From NCBI GenBank assembly GCA_027625915.1, contig JANTQA010000012.1, positions 15,028,501 through 15,092,500 on the forward strand: a stretch of DNA of 64,000 bases, written 5' to 3'. How positions within the stretch are numbered: position 1 is the stretch's first letter; the number at the start of each line of letters is the position of its first letter. The position numbers were made by a program, and so were the translations under genes. This DNA is from Anaeramoeba flamelloides. Taxonomy: Eukaryota > Metamonada > Anaeramoebidae. Positions 63,601 to 64,000 of the stretch are shown piece by piece. The notes beneath the pieces are model-generated. The model saw nothing but the letters and a program-made list of their open reading frames with translations, was not told the DNA's origin and did no database searches.

Positions 63601-63972
63601 CTTTTCATTTGTTGTCATTTGGACTTCTTCATTATTAATTTTGTTATTGATTTCGTTTTTGATAAAAGTCTTAATTTCGTGATATTTTGACAATAATTGA
63701 GTTTTCGTTTCTTCTTTGACTTTTCTTTTTTGGATAAGATCATTTTTTAATTTAAATAATTGTTCTTCCTTTTCATTTATTGATCCCTTTTGTTGTAAAT
63801 CCTTTTTTTGATTTTGGGTTTTCAATAATTTTTCATTTTCCTTTCTCATTTGATTATGATACACCAGCTGCCGTTTTTTGAATTGAGTCAATATTATTTT
63901 TTTTTTCAAAATTAAGATCTGTTTTTTCAGAATTTGTTTTTTATTCTGTCCAACTAAACATGATTCTGCCAT
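60622..63972 (-). CDS. Coiled-coil protein with a myosin-V-like globular tail (DIL domain), possibly 5'-partial
   Basis: 1,116 residues from ATG 63972, but the frame stays open for the 27 bases to the window edge (IQKGKKLEK), so the protein may begin outside. Residues 1-520 are Lys/Glu/Gln-rich coiled coil. From about 530 a globular-tail start is seen (FPQPWLIDNYPIPVCIIWQF; then DVKKHLWLLINIYYSINIFL). A Ser/Asn/Lys low-complexity insert follows (about 720-850), then a DIL-like segment at about 926-1065 (NLLIDFSAHQFIVESFFFQI, IGKCRLFSKIISKIEKW, LEEWQVYHLLMKWETDRWDV). DIL tails bind cargo adaptors at the ends of class V myosins, and also occur in motor-less scaffolds. No motor is in the window. 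A generic coiled-coil protein is the alternative. Confidence 0.6.
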   Translation of the reverse strand: MAESCLVGQNKKQILKKQILILKKKIILTQFKKRQLVYHNQMRKENEKLLKTQNQKKDLQQKGSINEKEEQLFKLKNDLIQKRKVKEETKTQLLSKYHEIKTFIKNEINNKINNEEVQMTTNEKEQYNNQIMQKKLKQKLKNKEILNQIKKEIKETKRTLIIPLEHKRKILLFKTEYLKIQRFENVINNYSKNVYNYHLEKNKIMTKLNPKKLFLHHLSQELANNLENKNNIRLKIQKLTDLKKELSVEKNKIGNEKLNLINKKHLLNKKAVSQFKKQKNNCLSQYMNDLNYSYCYYKSIILKKKYKILIDSQNLMKMKNKITKFQLINNHYFMIKKSKLKEQQLNLQLIKQNIKEKNEIKRKLNDYINIFSKLNNDCQNNPLDNTNTLQSYNKECLLKNQKKIFNLMTKIQKRKNKNFHNSTKLQDLSITKNELRSFDQKIDFINGKLYNSKKHFQEKKKIFKKQLINYQKLKQFQQNIHNRIKKKQILIFKKRNSQIKNISNAINFKMNKIKKKILINKQNWLVENLFKFPQPWLIDNYPIPVCIIWQFIMNSLSMENNKTHKKNTNKNNENDKKNNENDKKNNGAGKKNNEECMKNNGNGNNNFILFNNLIKNYKIVYKINQNDVKKHLWLLINIYYSINIFLKVIKKNPKLFGNNNKNFSNFQTIISFFTKSNTHKSLKRIAKPNKNIDGKRNILLTPKNKSSQSYETIITSQSQSAYPKFRADKIQRSRSFWKIKRNKNKSQNKSKSKSKSKIKIKSKNQNKNKNKNKNQNKNKQKKNNQSTGEKNNHSNNNIKKLLSSVSSDNLMTYSNSSYNDSSTSSPIISPSSSMFFYSPSNNKIKYAESNGSKILILNNFNDNFDLKKNYKIFRNQLCILMKKCYKLIINSILIKLDTLLLSIFQLPTNLTKTKNKQWLTQQSNAILFLLRDFGNLLIDFSAHQFIVESFFFQICSFLNNFILYHLIEKNNNCQIGKCRLFSKIISKIEKWINKNYPNPQNYNYSLSKAKAALSVIINAKFIYNQMKTTQINDLPFMKDLEEWQVYHLLMKWETDRWDVIPLKKKSLSGLNSKKGNIASPNSLSKIEFDFSKIHFNNWMDVEIPLQFKQQIINSFF

Positions 63973-64000
63973 TTTTTCTAGTTTTTTCCCCTTTTGAATT

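Noticed and set aside
1-64000. tRNA, rRNA, CRISPR array, telomeric repeat
   Set aside because: I looked for T-loop and A/B box strings, regular spacer arrays and terminal tandem repeats. None formed a believable gene or array; the TACCCTACT triplet at 21.6 kb is internal and too short.

Overview
The window is nuclear DNA from a very AT-rich single-celled eukaryote. Genes have GT-AG introns (donors GTTTGT three times, GTAAGA, GTATGT, GTTGGT and GTAAAA), there is no operon-like packing, and proteins carry Lys/Glu/Asn tracts and long Asn runs. A free-living amoeboid protist fits best: the KEKE/NKNK tracts recall Anaeramoeba, the Asn runs also recall dictyostelids. The species cannot be fixed from the sequence alone. 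No tRNA, rRNA, CRISPR, phage or bacterial operon was found.

Nine protein genes fill roughly a quarter of the window. In order: (1) an AAA ATPase of the ATAD1/Msp1 branch, closest in remembered sequence to the long plant forms, cut by the left edge and holding a 2.5 kb intron; (2) a signal-peptide, single-span glycoprotein with TRAP-like layout, minus strand, three exons; (3) proteasome alpha-2 (PSMA2), whose start codon seems to be split by an intron; (4) a basic orphan protein; (5) kaptin (KPTN, KICSTOR complex), minus strand; (6) a two-zinc-knuckle basic protein; (7) dynactin p25 (DCTN5), two exons around a 5 kb intron; (8) the SIN3 corepressor scaffold, minus strand, with long Asn runs; (9) a coiled-coil protein with a myosin-V-like globular tail (DIL domain), minus strand, still open at the right edge. 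They are ordinary housekeeping and signalling genes with no shared pathway.

The gaps and long introns hold most of the novelty. By reading copies against each other I find several families of short elements that encode nothing recognisable: an 867-869 bp element with ~263 bp inverted arms and TTA duplications (2 copies); a ~590 bp TA-flanked element (3 copies); a ~400 bp TA-flanked Tc1/mariner-like element (2 copies); a 193 bp TA-flanked element; a ~470 bp foldback with 9 bp duplications; several other inverted-repeat elements; a ~240 bp SINE-like family with an (AAAT)n tail and a 19 bp duplication (3 copies); and a 322 bp A-tailed insertion with a perfect 16 bp duplication lying inside one of the 590 bp elements, itself inside the DCTN5 intron. 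Two local structures stand out: a G-quadruplex motif at the apex of a ~680 bp foldback, and a CpG-rich double-palindrome island between two (AT)n tracts.
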